From NCBI GenBank assembly GCA_954871525.1, contig OX940866.1, forward strand, positions 12,671,001-12,735,000: a DNA stretch of 64,000 nucleotides. Direction: 5' to 3'. The position numbers and the translations under genes were made by a program. The stretch is from Parietaria judaica. Lineage: Eukaryota > Streptophyta > Magnoliopsida > Rosales > Urticaceae. The notes under the pieces were generated by a model. It was given only the letters and a program-made list of their open reading frames with translations. It was not told the origin of the DNA and made no database searches. Numbering within the stretch: position 1 is the first letter of the stretch; each line of letters begins with the position of its first letter. Positions 1-10,734 of this stretch are shown here, piece by piece.

Positions 1-114
1 ACCGCAAAAAAAAAAAAAAAAGAACTATTACCGATATTATGTAAAATATTGAATAAGGCTATTTTCCGTAATATATAATAATACAAATATATGCAATTCT
101 ATAAGCGCGCTTAC

Positions 115-559
115 AATCTGGACACCGTCTTCGTTAGCCTTTGTTATGTAGACGCAGAAGGTGGAGACGATGACTGAGAACATTGGAGCCACTGCTGGCA
201 CCCAGAATAGCTTCTTGTTTTTCTTCCCCTGCATGTTTCATCAATTATTATTACATATATACAGTGGCTACGCCAGACTTTCATTTCAGGCGAAACACAG
301 AGTATATTTCAATTGAATTTTTTCAGATACATAAACAAACAGAAATCATAAACAACTATATTAAAGCGACTATTAGACATATAAATAGACAATATTACTT
401 TTCGAATGATAGTAGAATAGATTTATCGAGTTAAGAAGGAAGAGGAAATGAGAAGAGTCGAATCAAATCAAATCCTGAATAATATTTTTTTTGTTTGAAG
501 TGAGCGTATACACATGCACTCACTAATAATACAAATGTAGTTCCGTCACTGCACGTGTG

Positions 560-614
<55 letters not shown>

Positions 615-2067
615 GGTATTTGTTCTTTCTCACGTACGATGTATTTTGCGACCAGAAGGAAGATCAAGAATGATACTCCTATAGCTATAGTCTGCCAATT
701 CCACTGCAAAGAAAGAGACCCAATAGTTAGTTAATAGTAATACTCATGCATGGAAAGCGCATAATATAGCTTGTTTTATTAATGAGTACCCCATGATGGG
801 CCGCTGCGAACACGGAGCGCAAAACGGAGACGATGTCGGTCTTTTTCGTGAACTTTTTCACTCCGAGCAAGCCCTTAAGCTGTTGAAGGGCTATGGTGAC
901 CGCAGCTCCGCCCATGAACCCGACAATGGCGGCATGAGAGAGGAACTCAACCAAGAATCCTAATCTGAAAATACAAATCTCTTCATTAATAACAAACAAA
1001 CAAATCATGCGAGAGCGAACGCCCTGTAGAACGGAAAATGACGGTGCATGTGTACCTGCAGAACCCGAGCGCCATTTGCGTAACTCCGGCGAAGAAGGTC
1101 GCGGTAAACGCGAGACGGCGATAGTTAACGGGGTCGAGCACAGGATCGATCTCCTTCTGAAGCAGATCGCCGAGCAAGAGAGAGACCACAGCCACGGGGC
1201 CTATGGCTATGTCTCTTGAGCTTCCCATGAAGGCATAGACTAGAGGCGGAACGAAGCTACTATCTGTATTAACAAGGCGCCGATATGTACGTCAGGGCAT
1301 GCTATGGTAAACCTCGATAAATTAAGAAAATCGTTTGGTCCGAACAATATTAATTTATAAATATTCCAAGGCTTTCATAAAACTCACACAGCCCATTTTC
1401 GCCTTTCAGATTTGCAAGCTTTGCATACCCAATATCCTGATTCATAACCAAAAAACAAATTATGTACCAATGTCAATTTGATTACAAAAGTCTAAAATCA
1501 AGCAAAATAATTAATGTATTATACAAAATTTCGTTTATAAAGAAAATACTAATAAACGACTATGTATCTCAAAATAATGTATATTTTCTAAAATTATTTA
1601 GTTTTTGGTTGTCTTTTTTAGTTTAACAGATTTTAGTTGTTATTTTATATATTTTCAATTTTCATTTCCATATGTTATTTTTTTAAACAAGTTCGATTTT
1701 ATTTATTTATTTTGATCTATTTATCCGGTGCAAAAACCTGAGGGATGCATAGGCTAGCAATGGTGAGCCCGGCGATGAAGTCGCCCTTGAACTTGCCGAG
1801 GTTGTAGCCTCTTGCCCATTCGAAAATCGGAAACAATCCTTGGAAAAAGATCGCTAGCTTCCTCAACAGCGGCTGATCCCGGAAAGAGCGAAAAGGGTCG
1901 TCCGGGAAGAAAGTCTCTTTCACAGTATAGGAGATCTCGTTGACGAGGCTTTGCTTCGGGGGCTTCCTCACCTTGTGAATCTGCCCGTGGTGACGCCGCG
2001 ACGAGTGCACGCCCGCCGGGCCGTGCATTTCCTGCATCTTGGACTCGTCGGAGATGCGTCCGCTCAT
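115..2067 (-). CDS. SULTR1: Group 1 high-affinity sulfate transporter (SULTR1-like), 3' end beyond window
   Basis: Proton-coupled sulfate uptake protein of the plasma membrane (SLC26/SulP family). Six coding exons are visible: 2067-1738, 1436-1388, 1263-1056, 964-790, 703-638 and 228-115. Each is bounded by GT-AG, and the phases join without a break into 314 codons. The N-terminal cytosolic part ends in [18 protein letters not shown], followed by [40 protein letters not shown] and [11 protein letters not shown], all hallmark segments of plant SULTR group 1. Family members run to about 650 residues, so roughly half the protein, including the C-terminal STAS domain, lies left of base 1. The ATG at 2067 is the first in frame and follows a likely 5' UTR splice acceptor (GCAG ending at about 2074). 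No stop or frameshift is seen. Group 1 rather than 2 or 3 is inferred from the N-terminal motifs. Confidence 0.93.
561..609. repeat. Compound (AT)n-(AG)n microsatellite
   Basis: About 11 AT units (561-582) run directly into about 13 AG units (583-609). The tract lies in the intron between the fifth and sixth visible exons of the sulfate transporter gene and should be length-polymorphic. Confidence 0.95.
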
Positions 2068-5000
2068 CGTCGTCTGCGCAACATAAGGTAATAGAGATTA
2101 CAAATTACATGCATGCAAGCAATCATAGAATGAAAAAAATGATAATGGAGCTTGATAGCGCACCAGAAAATAGTCCAAAGTAGTAGGAAAGGAATCGGTT
2201 ACTCTTTTGTGAGTGATGGGATAACGATAGTATGTGATATATATAGATATTCCAGAATTAGCAAGCAAGTATCTGAAAAGTCAATAATTCCCAGAAAGCT
2301 ATATATTATATATATAATAATGATAACCAGCCAATTCGAATCTGAAAAGGTCAACTAGTAAAAAAACGCCACTTGGATTTTAAGCATTATATGTATTATG
2401 TATACATATATACATTGACTTTTATCTGATTGGCAGCCAACTCAAGCTGTCTGAGCTAATTATTAACTTATTAATTATAATGTTATTAGCCCAATCGTGT
2501 TCTTGGTCGGCTCTGATCCTGGCACTGTTTGGCACAACTTTGTTTTTCAAAAAAATATTTTTAGATTCAGTTTTTGAAAAAAAACTGACTAAAAAAAACT
2601 AATATGTGTTTGGTAAATTGTTTATAAAACATTTGTTGGTGGTAACAAAAGTTGATTTAACGTTTTGTAAAATAAATATAATAAAGTAAAAAGACTAAAA
2701 TTGACTTAAAAGCCCCGTTTTTGTTTTTAGAAAAAACCAAAAGCTAGGAATCATGGCTTTTACGACTCATGTACAAAAATCTAAAATCGTTTTTGCATTT
2801 TTTTTTTGTAAAAACATTTTTACCAAACACATGAAAAGAAGTTTAGTTTATTCTAAAAACAAAAACAAAGCCTTTTAATATGAACCAAACGTAACCATTC
2901 TAGTTTATATAAAAGTCGTTTTCCTTTTTATGTTTGTTGGGCATGGTAATTATTATATTTTAACTGGAGTGACGCTATTGGTATATGATTACAAGATATA
3001 ATCGTATTATAAAACATATTCGGAGTGCAAAAATAACAGAATAACTGACATTATTAATTAAGATTACACATGTACACGCATTTTCGACGTACTAATTGGA
3101 ATAACCTCACGACCTCTCGAAGAATCGTTCAGTGGAGCTACTAATAATAATTAGTGATAGGCCAAACAAGCTTCGTTGGTTATTCTTTTAGTGTTTATCT
3201 GTTCTAAAATATGTTCTTCACAAGGAATTGGTCAATTTTTGTTACTCGATTCACTGCATATGCATTCCAGTGAGTGACCCCCCAAACTCCCCAAAAGTCG
3301 GCTTACCAGTCCTTTTCCTTTGATGACGATATATGTCTAGTTTTCCCACTATAGTTTAGTGATTCAATAGAAGATGATAAATAAGAAAGTCAATCTTCTT
3401 GCACGAAAGGCAAGTAAAAAGTATGTAGTGTAGTACTACTGTTAAAAGGGAGTCTTGCTGGGTGATCTTATTTTACCCAAATTTTATTAAAAAAATTTGT
3501 TTTCCGACACATTGATCTCATTTATACTAAACTAAATATGGGTTTTCGGAGTTGGATGAGAGAGTTGAGACGAGAGTTAGAGAGAAAAGAGAGAGAGAGA
3601 AGCACAGAAGTGAGTTAGAGAAAAATGCGGAAAAGAAGATCTAAAAATAATTCAGAAACATAGAAGTTCAAACGACGCTTTATAGTCTACTGTCGTTTGC
3701 ACGAAGCTCGCTGCAACGAGGTTACTAGTGCGTGTTTTTCGAATTTTAAATTTTAAAATCGAAAATGTGGACATTCTAACGACGGAAAGCCTTTACCGTC
3801 GGTTGAACGTGAGTTTTTTTTTTTTTTTTTACGCAAACGATGGAACAATATTTTGCGTTTAAAACGTGATTACACAACAGCTCTTTCCTTCCGTAGTGTA
3901 AACTCTGTGATTTAATTTATAACTTGTAATAGTATGGTAAAAAATTACTAGTGCCCGATTGGTCTTTTCTTTTGCCATAATTACTACGATGGAGGATTCA
4001 ACCACACATAAAAGTGTATAAAACCTTTCAACTACGGTTTTAAAGTATGGTTGAATCCATATTTTGTAGTAGTGTCTCCTAAATTGACGTAAGTGAACAA
4101 CACATTTTTAAATAGTCTGCTCACAATTTTAAAGCAAGCCTTTGGAGGTTGGTTTGATCGCCTCACACAAAAGGAGACTCGAAAACTTATAATCCTGAGT
4201 TTCTTTGTTATTACGAGAAATTCCTCTGTACTCTTCCGAAATATTCTATAGTCAACAAAGTTTTTGTGTTCAAAGATACCTCGGATAACTCTCTTTTTCT
4301 TCTCTAATTTCCGTTTTGTCATTCACTATAGCATTTTCACTCAAATTATATTTAATAACAAAGAACACATAGCCTTAAACTACTAATTAATTAAGCTACT
4401 TTACTCCTTTTTATAATTGCATAAGTATTTAATGAAATTCATATTATGGAAATAATTATATATATATATGTATGTGTGTGTGTACTTAGAGTTGGTAATA
4501 ATATATAAACGTACCGTCATTGATAAGAATACATCACAGGCATAGAAATAAGGAAAGATAAATAAACATTAATTCGTATATAACTATATATTATATATTT
4601 ATTACCCTCACATATTGATCATTGGAAACAATATCTATCTTCGAACCTGTAGCCTGCGATGTATTGTTCATGATCTCTTTGATTTTTGAACCAGAGTATG
4701 TTATTGTTATGAATAACTTTTTGTTTTTTGTTTTTTTAATTTCTAAATCAATGACTGTCCTCGATGTAATCGAAGCTGACAAATTGTGACGTAGAAGTTT
4801 TGAAAGAGATATTAATCTGGTTTCCTTTCAATATATATATTCAATAAAACAACTAAACCAATTCTCTCTTTTTTTTATCAGTCTTATCATATATTAAGCA
4901 ATAATTAACATGGTCTTTGTATTTGAACTATGTACATCTTTATCTCTTTCGCTAATAATGTTCTAAAAGTCAAGATTACTAATAATTTCTTGTCTTTTTT

Positions 5001-6253
5001 TGCATGGAGTGTATAGTACTGCTATATTTGCAACGTTCGACTGATAAAAAAACTCATATAGTACGTAAATATTATTAAACGATATTGGTTTGATTGCTAT
5101 ATATATCAAACGATATATACATCAATAATAGTATTTATGATATTTTATTTTTTTCTTGGAACATATGTCCCTATATTATGACGAATAATGAATTTATACT
5201 CTTATGTTTTTAAATCGTTATCAGGCCGTAATCCTAAAGACACTAAGTATCACGTCAGATATTAGCTGCATATATGTACCTAGGTATTAAATCATTATCA
5301 CTCCGTATCCTTGGTAGTAGTGAAAACCGGGAATTCAACCTTTTTTTGTCCTTGTCCCGAAAAACCGGGATTTTTTAGGTCCTGATTATATAAAAAAAAA
5401 TATCTCGTTTTTTCTTTTTCTTTTTCTTTTTCAAATCCGAATCAGAACAAAATTCGAAAAAAAAAACAAACAAAAATTGGGAACTTGAACCAGAACTGGT
5501 AAACAAATCGGGGAAAAAATGAAAAAAAAAAAAAAACCAAGCGCTAATTATCCAAATGAAATATTGAATCCCAAATCTAAAACCTAAAAACATAATCCAA
5601 TATATTATCAAGACATAACCAACATTATCATATAATAAAGAAACCAAGGTTATTCTGTACCTACATTACACACACGAGTGTTTTTTCTCATATGATCATG
5701 CTAAGTCTATTAGCTTATAAAACTGTAGAGGGTAGGTTTTATTGGATCATACTCTTATTTCTGTTTATGATTTTATTTTCAGGTTCAGTTTCGTATAATT
5801 TCTGTATTTTTACATCTTCTAGTTTTTTTCATACAACTTTTATGTGCGCTTTTTAAATCTTATATATATTTTACGAAAAAATAAGCGTTGAACATAATGC
5901 TGCAAATATATGGTATAAAATAAATATATATAGTTTCTGATTCTGTTTTACATAAATCCGGTAAAAATCGGAACCTGAATACTTGAACATATAGCCAAAA
6001 TACATTTCGTTGTCATATTCCAAGAGAGGACTTGGAAAAACGTAGTATTGATATTATTACTTTACTTAGGATTTGTCGATATTTATATATCTTTTGCTGG
6101 CATATGTTACTCAGTAATAATTATTGAATATAAGAATACATATATATAATATACACAACCTCCCACGCGCGCGGGTTACTATAAGACAAAGTATATTCAT
6201 GTCGCATAAATATAGAAACTTATATTAAAATACGAATAATCTGAGTCAGATCT
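2068..6253. other. AT-rich intergenic region
   Basis: No gene is supported here; the short frames lack family motifs and splice context. The first few hundred bases should contain the 5' UTR and promoter of the sulfate transporter. Around 2525-2895 there is AT-rich DNA with imperfect inverted ends (GGCACTGTTTGGCAC against GGTTACGTTTGGTTC), possibly a decayed MITE. A GA-rich stretch lies at 3540-3620, and 5370-5560 is homopolymer-rich. Confidence 0.6.
3982..4073. repeat. Short inverted repeat (hairpin, MITE-like)
   Basis: The left arm begins TACTACGATGGAGGATTCAA at about 3982 and continues to 4007. The right arm (4045-4073) is its imperfect reverse complement. The arms are about 26 bp around a loop of about 37 bp. 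No target duplication was identified. Confidence 0.6.
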
Positions 6254-6258
6254 TATCC

Positions 6259-6584
6259 TGATGTAGAGCGGATTATGAAGAACACGAAGAACACGTCTTT
6301 GCAAGATAACACTCGACTTTCTCAAGCAAAAGCTTAATTTTTATTTCATCATCAACTGCATTACATGGTCTTGAAATACAATATATATAGGAAATAAGTT
6401 CATAAAAAAGGACTACCTATTATTCCTATTATAAAACCAATCGAATGAATATTAAATGAGTAGAGATTCATGCAAATAATGCATAATCAACTCAAATAAA
6501 TGATTATTAAGATATAAAAGGAACTAAATATATCATGATGAATCTGCATGGTCAATTTCAACGCTTGTATGCTCATCTCCATCA
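6259..6584 (-). repeat. 3' LTR of the small LTR element
   Basis: It is 326 bp and matches 7453-7778 almost base for base. The polypurine tract lies just inside it, at about 6585-6597. Confidence 0.92.
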
Positions 6585-7377
6585 TTCTCCCGCTGTCAAG
6601 AAAATTCGCCTTCGAATTTGGACCGTCGAATTGTGTCGCGACTCCGCTACCATCGCCGTGCTTGTGTCGTCGCCATAGTCGTCGCAGTAAAAACACATCC
6701 TTGCATTTAAGCTTCCGCCGACAACCTGTGATGTCTCCAATTATGCTCTTTTGTTTTCCGTGCTTGTGCGTCATTCCCGAACCTGTTCTACAAATTCTAA
6801 AATAAATTGGCGTCCGTAGATCGGCAATAAAACCGCTACCGCAATTTTTTTTGTTTGTCGAGTGTGACTCGATTGCCACTGGCATCATGGCCTTCACGCT
6901 AATAGACTCGCTTGGTACGACCGCTGTAATGGTCTTGATTGGCACCAAAATAATATCCTGGTATGCGGCGTCCTCCTGCTCGACGCATATGTTATCGTCG
7001 TATACGATCTCGCCACATACGGTTTTGGCGTACTCCGCCTCGTCGTACACGGGATCGTCGTACTCATCGTATACGGGTTCGTCATACTCCGTCTCGCCGT
7101 AAACCGACTCGTCGTACACGGCCTCGCCGTGCTCCGCCTCATCGTACGTCGTTTCGTCGTACTCCGGGATAGCCACCTGGAACGCCGCTACCCATAGCAC
7201 ATCCTCCGGGACCGCCGCACGTCCAAAATTCTGCCCGAACAGGTTGGCTTGGTCATCCTCGGTGTCGGACTCGTCTTGGCGTCGTTGCTCCGTTTGATTC
7301 TGCATCATTGCAGCCATCTGACGGATCAGCAATTCCACCTGAGCACGGAATCCGTTGACCTCTTCTCGTCTCACCAT
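6487..7377 (-). CDS. Gag-like frame with acidic YDE repeats, in the small LTR element
   Basis: The frame is open without a stop from the 5' LTR through the interior into the 3' LTR. The likely start is the methionine of MVRREEVNGFRAQV (7377), the first ATG after the primer-binding site. The N-terminus (FRAQVELLIRQMAAMMQNQT, then an acidic stretch and AFQVAIPEY) resembles the N-terminus of gypsy gag proteins. The expected capsid region is replaced at about 7020-7165 by a dozen short repeats of the type (E/V)YDE. The C-terminal part (FDGPNSKANFLDSGR) resembles the tail of gypsy polyproteins. I infer an internal deletion that fused the two ends of a polyprotein. Whether the product is made or useful is unknown. 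Confidence 0.55.
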   Translation of the reverse strand: MVRREEVNGFRAQVELLIRQMAAMMQNQTEQRRQDESDTEDDQANLFGQNFGRAAVPEDVLWVAAFQVAIPEYDETTYDEAEHGEAVYDESVYGETEYDEPVYDEYDDPVYDEAEYAKTVCGEIVYDDNICVEQEDAAYQDIILVPIKTITAVVPSESISVKAMMPVAIESHSTNKKNCGSGFIADLRTPIYFRICRTGSGMTHKHGKQKSIIGDITGCRRKLKCKDVFLLRRLWRRHKHGDGSGVATQFDGPNSKANFLDSGRMMEMSIQALKLTMQIHHDIFSSFYILIIIYLS

Positions 7378-7452
7378 ATCCTCTACGAAAGCGTCTCGAA
7401 CAACCCGTTTCTTCGGTGCCTCTGCACAGAAACGGTTGGCTCTGATACCAAC

Positions 7453-7778
7453 TGATGTAGAGCGGATTATGAAGAACACGAAGAACACGTCTTTGCGAGA
7501 TAACACTCGACTTTCTCAAGCAAAAGCTTAATTTTTATTTCATCATCAACTGCATTACATGGTCTTGAAATACAATATATATAGGAAATAAGTTCATAAA
7601 AAAGGACTACCTATTATTCCTATTATAAAACCAATCGAATGAATATTAAATGAGTAGAGATTCATGCAAATAATGCATAATCAACTCAAATAAATGATTA
7701 TTAAGATATAAAAGGAACTAAATATATCATGATGAATCTGCATGGTCAATTTCAAGGCTTGTATGCTCATCTCCATCA
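7453..7778 (-). repeat. 5' LTR of the small LTR element
   Basis: It is 326 bp with TG...CA ends. The initiator-Met primer-binding site lies immediately inside it (7439-7450 on the minus strand). Confidence 0.92.
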
Positions 7779-7783
7779 TATCC

Positions 7784-8401
7784 TTTGATCGAATAAATAC
7801 AGGTTTAAATTAATAATATTTTTTGCCAATAATAGTTACGTCGTGTTTGGTAGTTCAATTTTCAAGGGAACTCTTGAAATTATTATTAAGTATTAACTAG
7901 TTGTTTATACTCATGTATACGCGTATAATTAGAGTTTAGATCACAATATTATAATAAGCTTCGAATATAATAAAAGAATAAACATAAATTCAATTAGTGA
8001 GTAGATAACCTAGCAAGCTCGAAACCCGTCTAGATTCAATGAACTAATTAAGATTTAAGAGGGCGTTGAATTTTCTAAAATATTAATTTGAAACGCAAAA
8101 CCAAGAAAAGTAAACTGTGATATATATTTAGATATATTTGTATATAATACGTGTAGCAATGTTGTAATAATTATAAGATATCAGAATTAGCTAAGTATAT
8201 AAGCTCAAAACATGTCTAGGTTCAATATTGAGCCAAGAAGGGCGTGCAATTTTATAGAGAGTAGGAAAAGCAAGTAGTCGTATCATACGTTAACTAGGGT
8301 TTCTATACTTTATAATATATCATATTAATAATTATATATTTAAGCTATATCATAAAATAAAATAAAAGTCGTTGAAAAGCAAGCTAGCTTTCGTTGTTTT
8401 T

Positions 8402-8440
<39 letters not shown>

Positions 8441-8759
8441 GGAAATTGTAAGAAATACTCATTTTGTGTCAAACCTTTTAAAAAACTACCTATTGTGTGT
8501 GTAAAAAACTACCCATAATAGGTAGTTTTTTAAAAGGTTTGCACAAAATGGTATATTAAAAATGATTGTGAGTAGTCACAAAAGACGTTTTAAATAGGAG
8601 ACGAGCTATATATGTCCATCAATAGTGGACTTTTTGTAAACAAGCTACTATAATTCATTGGAATAAATAATCTTAATTAAATATGAATTCTGCATATCAA
8701 ATAAAAAATCGGATGTCATATTATTTCGCAAGCATAAACTGACATGTACATGAGATGAT
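7784..8759. other. AT-rich intergenic DNA
   Basis: No gene is seen. It contains an (AT)n run at about 8405-8435 and a hairpin described separately. Confidence 0.6.
8460..8550. repeat. Near-perfect hairpin (miniature foldback)
   Basis: The left arm 8460-8494 (CATTTTGTGTCAAACC...ACTACCTATT) and right arm 8517-8550 (AATAGGTAGT...CAAAATG) are complementary over about 34 bp. The loop is 22 bp and contains a partial third copy of the AAAAAACTACC motif. Confidence 0.8.
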
Positions 8760-8760
8760 C

Positions 8761-9073
8761 ATATGTCTGTGAGTTGTTTTATAAATATGTAATCATGGAG
8801 TGCGAATAGTCGCACTCGCTGAGCCAGTTTATCGGTTGAGGCGAAGTACGAGAAATACAAAATATACTCTACTCCATATATTTTTTTTATAAATGAATAA
8901 AATTTTCTAAAATAAAATATGTCTGTGAGTTGTTTTATAAATATGTAATCATGGAGTGCGAATAGTCGCACTGGCTGAGCCAGTTTATCGGTTGAGGCGA
9001 AGTACGAGAAATACAAAATATACTCTACTCTATATATTTTTTTTTATAAATGAATAAAATTTTCTAAAATAAA
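8761..9073. repeat. Tandem duplication of a 156-bp unit
   Basis: The block beginning ATATGTCTGTGAGTTG at 8761 recurs at 8917 with only a few differences, and a partial third start (AATATGTG) follows at about 9073. No coding potential is seen, and it is not a known satellite to me. Confidence 0.9.
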
Positions 9074-9079
9074 ATATGT

Positions 9080-10650
9080 GAACATAAATCCATTTTTTTA
9101 ATCTTGATATTGTTACAGTTTTAGCTAATATGTCCTAACAAAGTTGGAATCTAATTTTTTATTTCCTTGAAATTTGATTTAAAAAAAAAACAATAATCAA
9201 CCATTAACAATTTAAAGTTACAGTTTAGACTTAAAATAGGCAGTGAAGTTTATGTGAAAAACAAATATTTGAGTATATCATGTTATAATATGTATCACGT
9301 TATTAAAATCACTTATTTTTTAGTTCTAGCGCTTGTGTGAACTAAATTGTCGTTATTATAACATATAAGTATGAAACATTAATTAACAAATTATTATACT
9401 TATTATTTCCTATATTTATAAGATTTGTGTCATTATTATTCACTTTGTTTCTACAACAAATTAATAAGAAATTAAGCCTACAACTGCACAACAAATAAGG
9501 TAAGAGTTTATTTGCCAGTTGAGCGTAGCCATATGTGTGTGTATGCTCGTGCTGCAATAGCTCCGCTGAGGAATAGTCGTTAACGTGTTTTTTTAGCTTG
9601 CATTAAGCTAAGCTAGCGAATTGTCCGTGAAAAAGACCGACGGTTAGTCCTGGAAATGTAGGAGGGTTCGATCTCTATTTTATCCGACGAAAAAAAAAAA
9701 GATCCGGATTGGTCCGGATTCGACAAAGACGGACCAAAATAGTCCGGGTTTGCATATGTAACGACCCATTCTCGGGTCACGTTACTTCATAAACATAACT
9801 CGGTAATGTCCTTATTTTAATAGAAACTTTACAAAATTTAGCGTGCATTTTGTTTATAAATTTTTAAAGCTCAAAATGATTAATACAACAAGTACTTGGA
9901 AACGGGACACACTACAAGAAATTGAGGCTACATGATTATCGTCGCTATAGCTAATTATTCATGTTGGATCTTCAATTTTTTTTTTAATATATTTACATAT
10001 CCAGACGACAATTGTCGTCGCTATACTTTTTCCTTGTTCCCCGCGCCATCCGTGCTATGGAGCGATTATTTCACGTAACCAAAAGTATTACGATTTCTAC
10101 TGAAGCATTTTTCCGTCTATTTTTTTTTTATGGACCGTGATCATTTTTTAGCATATTGTTATTAAATCATACCTAATATCCACATTTATGTGTTCATCAA
10201 ACTATCTAGCATGTTCTCTCATTTGATTTGGACAGATTAATGTTTTGACTCACTTTGGATCCCTGCGGCCTCAGTTGGTCAAATTTTAGATACTTTTTCC
10301 GCGATAATCCCTAAAAATTATTCTGTTTAACTCATTTTATTTATTGTTTTCTATTCAGATAAACAATATCAAGTCTAACTCCCAAATAAATCAACACAAG
10401 CACACCTCAGTCACGCAAGTAAAAGAAAACGACATTCTTCAATACCCGGTTTAGAGCCGAATTTTCTAAAACGACATTCTTCAATATCTTCAGAAAATAC
10501 GACATTTTTTTTGTTTTTGTTTTTGTTTTTGTTTTTGTTTTTGTTTTTTTTTTCTTCAGTGAAAGCATAAACTAAAAGAAATGTTAAAAACATGTCGTTG
10601 AATGAGTGAGAAATCTTGATAATTTCAATTCAAGAAAATTCACGTTTGAT
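9080..10650. other. AT-rich intergenic DNA upstream of the FAR1-type gene
   Basis: No gene is recognised. It holds a CACTA-like terminus (9910), the palindrome GACGACAATTGTCGTC near 10005, and a TTTTTG hexanucleotide run (10507-10548). Confidence 0.6.
10507..10548. repeat. (TTTTTG)n microsatellite
   Basis: About six to seven tandem TTTTTG units lie within a longer T-rich tract, just upstream of the predicted first exon of the FAR1-type gene. Confidence 0.9.
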
Positions 10651-10659
10651 TTGTTTGCA

Positions 10660-10707
10660 ATGATTGGGATTACGAAACTTCAAGCTTCCACGCTGAAGAA
10701 TTCCTAA
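10660..10707 (+). CDS. Upstream ORF in the leader of the FAR1-type gene (15 codons)
   Basis: ATG at 10660, stop TAA at 10705-10707; peptide MIGITKLQASTLKNS. It lies 28 bases before the predicted donor at 10736, so it would be in the 5' leader if the first exon extends this far. No evidence of translation beyond the frame itself. Confidence 0.25.
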   Translation: MIGITKLQASTLKNS

Positions 10708-10734
10708 AACCACCGACGAATTGTTTCCAAATCA

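Larger units (their letters stand above)
6259..7778 (-). mobile_element. Small non-autonomous LTR element (TRIM-like), 1520 bp
   Basis: Two direct 326-bp repeats (6259-6584 and 7453-7778) begin TGATGTAGAGCGG and end CTCCATCA. The whole is flanked by the 5-bp duplication TATCC (6254-6258 and 7779-7783). On the minus strand the upstream LTR is followed by TGGTATCAGAGC, a primer-binding site matching initiator tRNA-Met (7439-7450). A purine tract (AGCGGGAGAA) precedes the other LTR, so the element points leftward. The 868-bp interior has no protease, RT or integrase, so it must depend on a helper. The LTRs look nearly identical, which suggests recent insertion. Confidence 0.93.

Noticed and set aside
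2525..2895. Possible hAT-like MITE with GGCACTGTTTGG ends
   Set aside because: Inverted ends are imperfect and no target duplication is visible, so it is mentioned only in the intergenic note.
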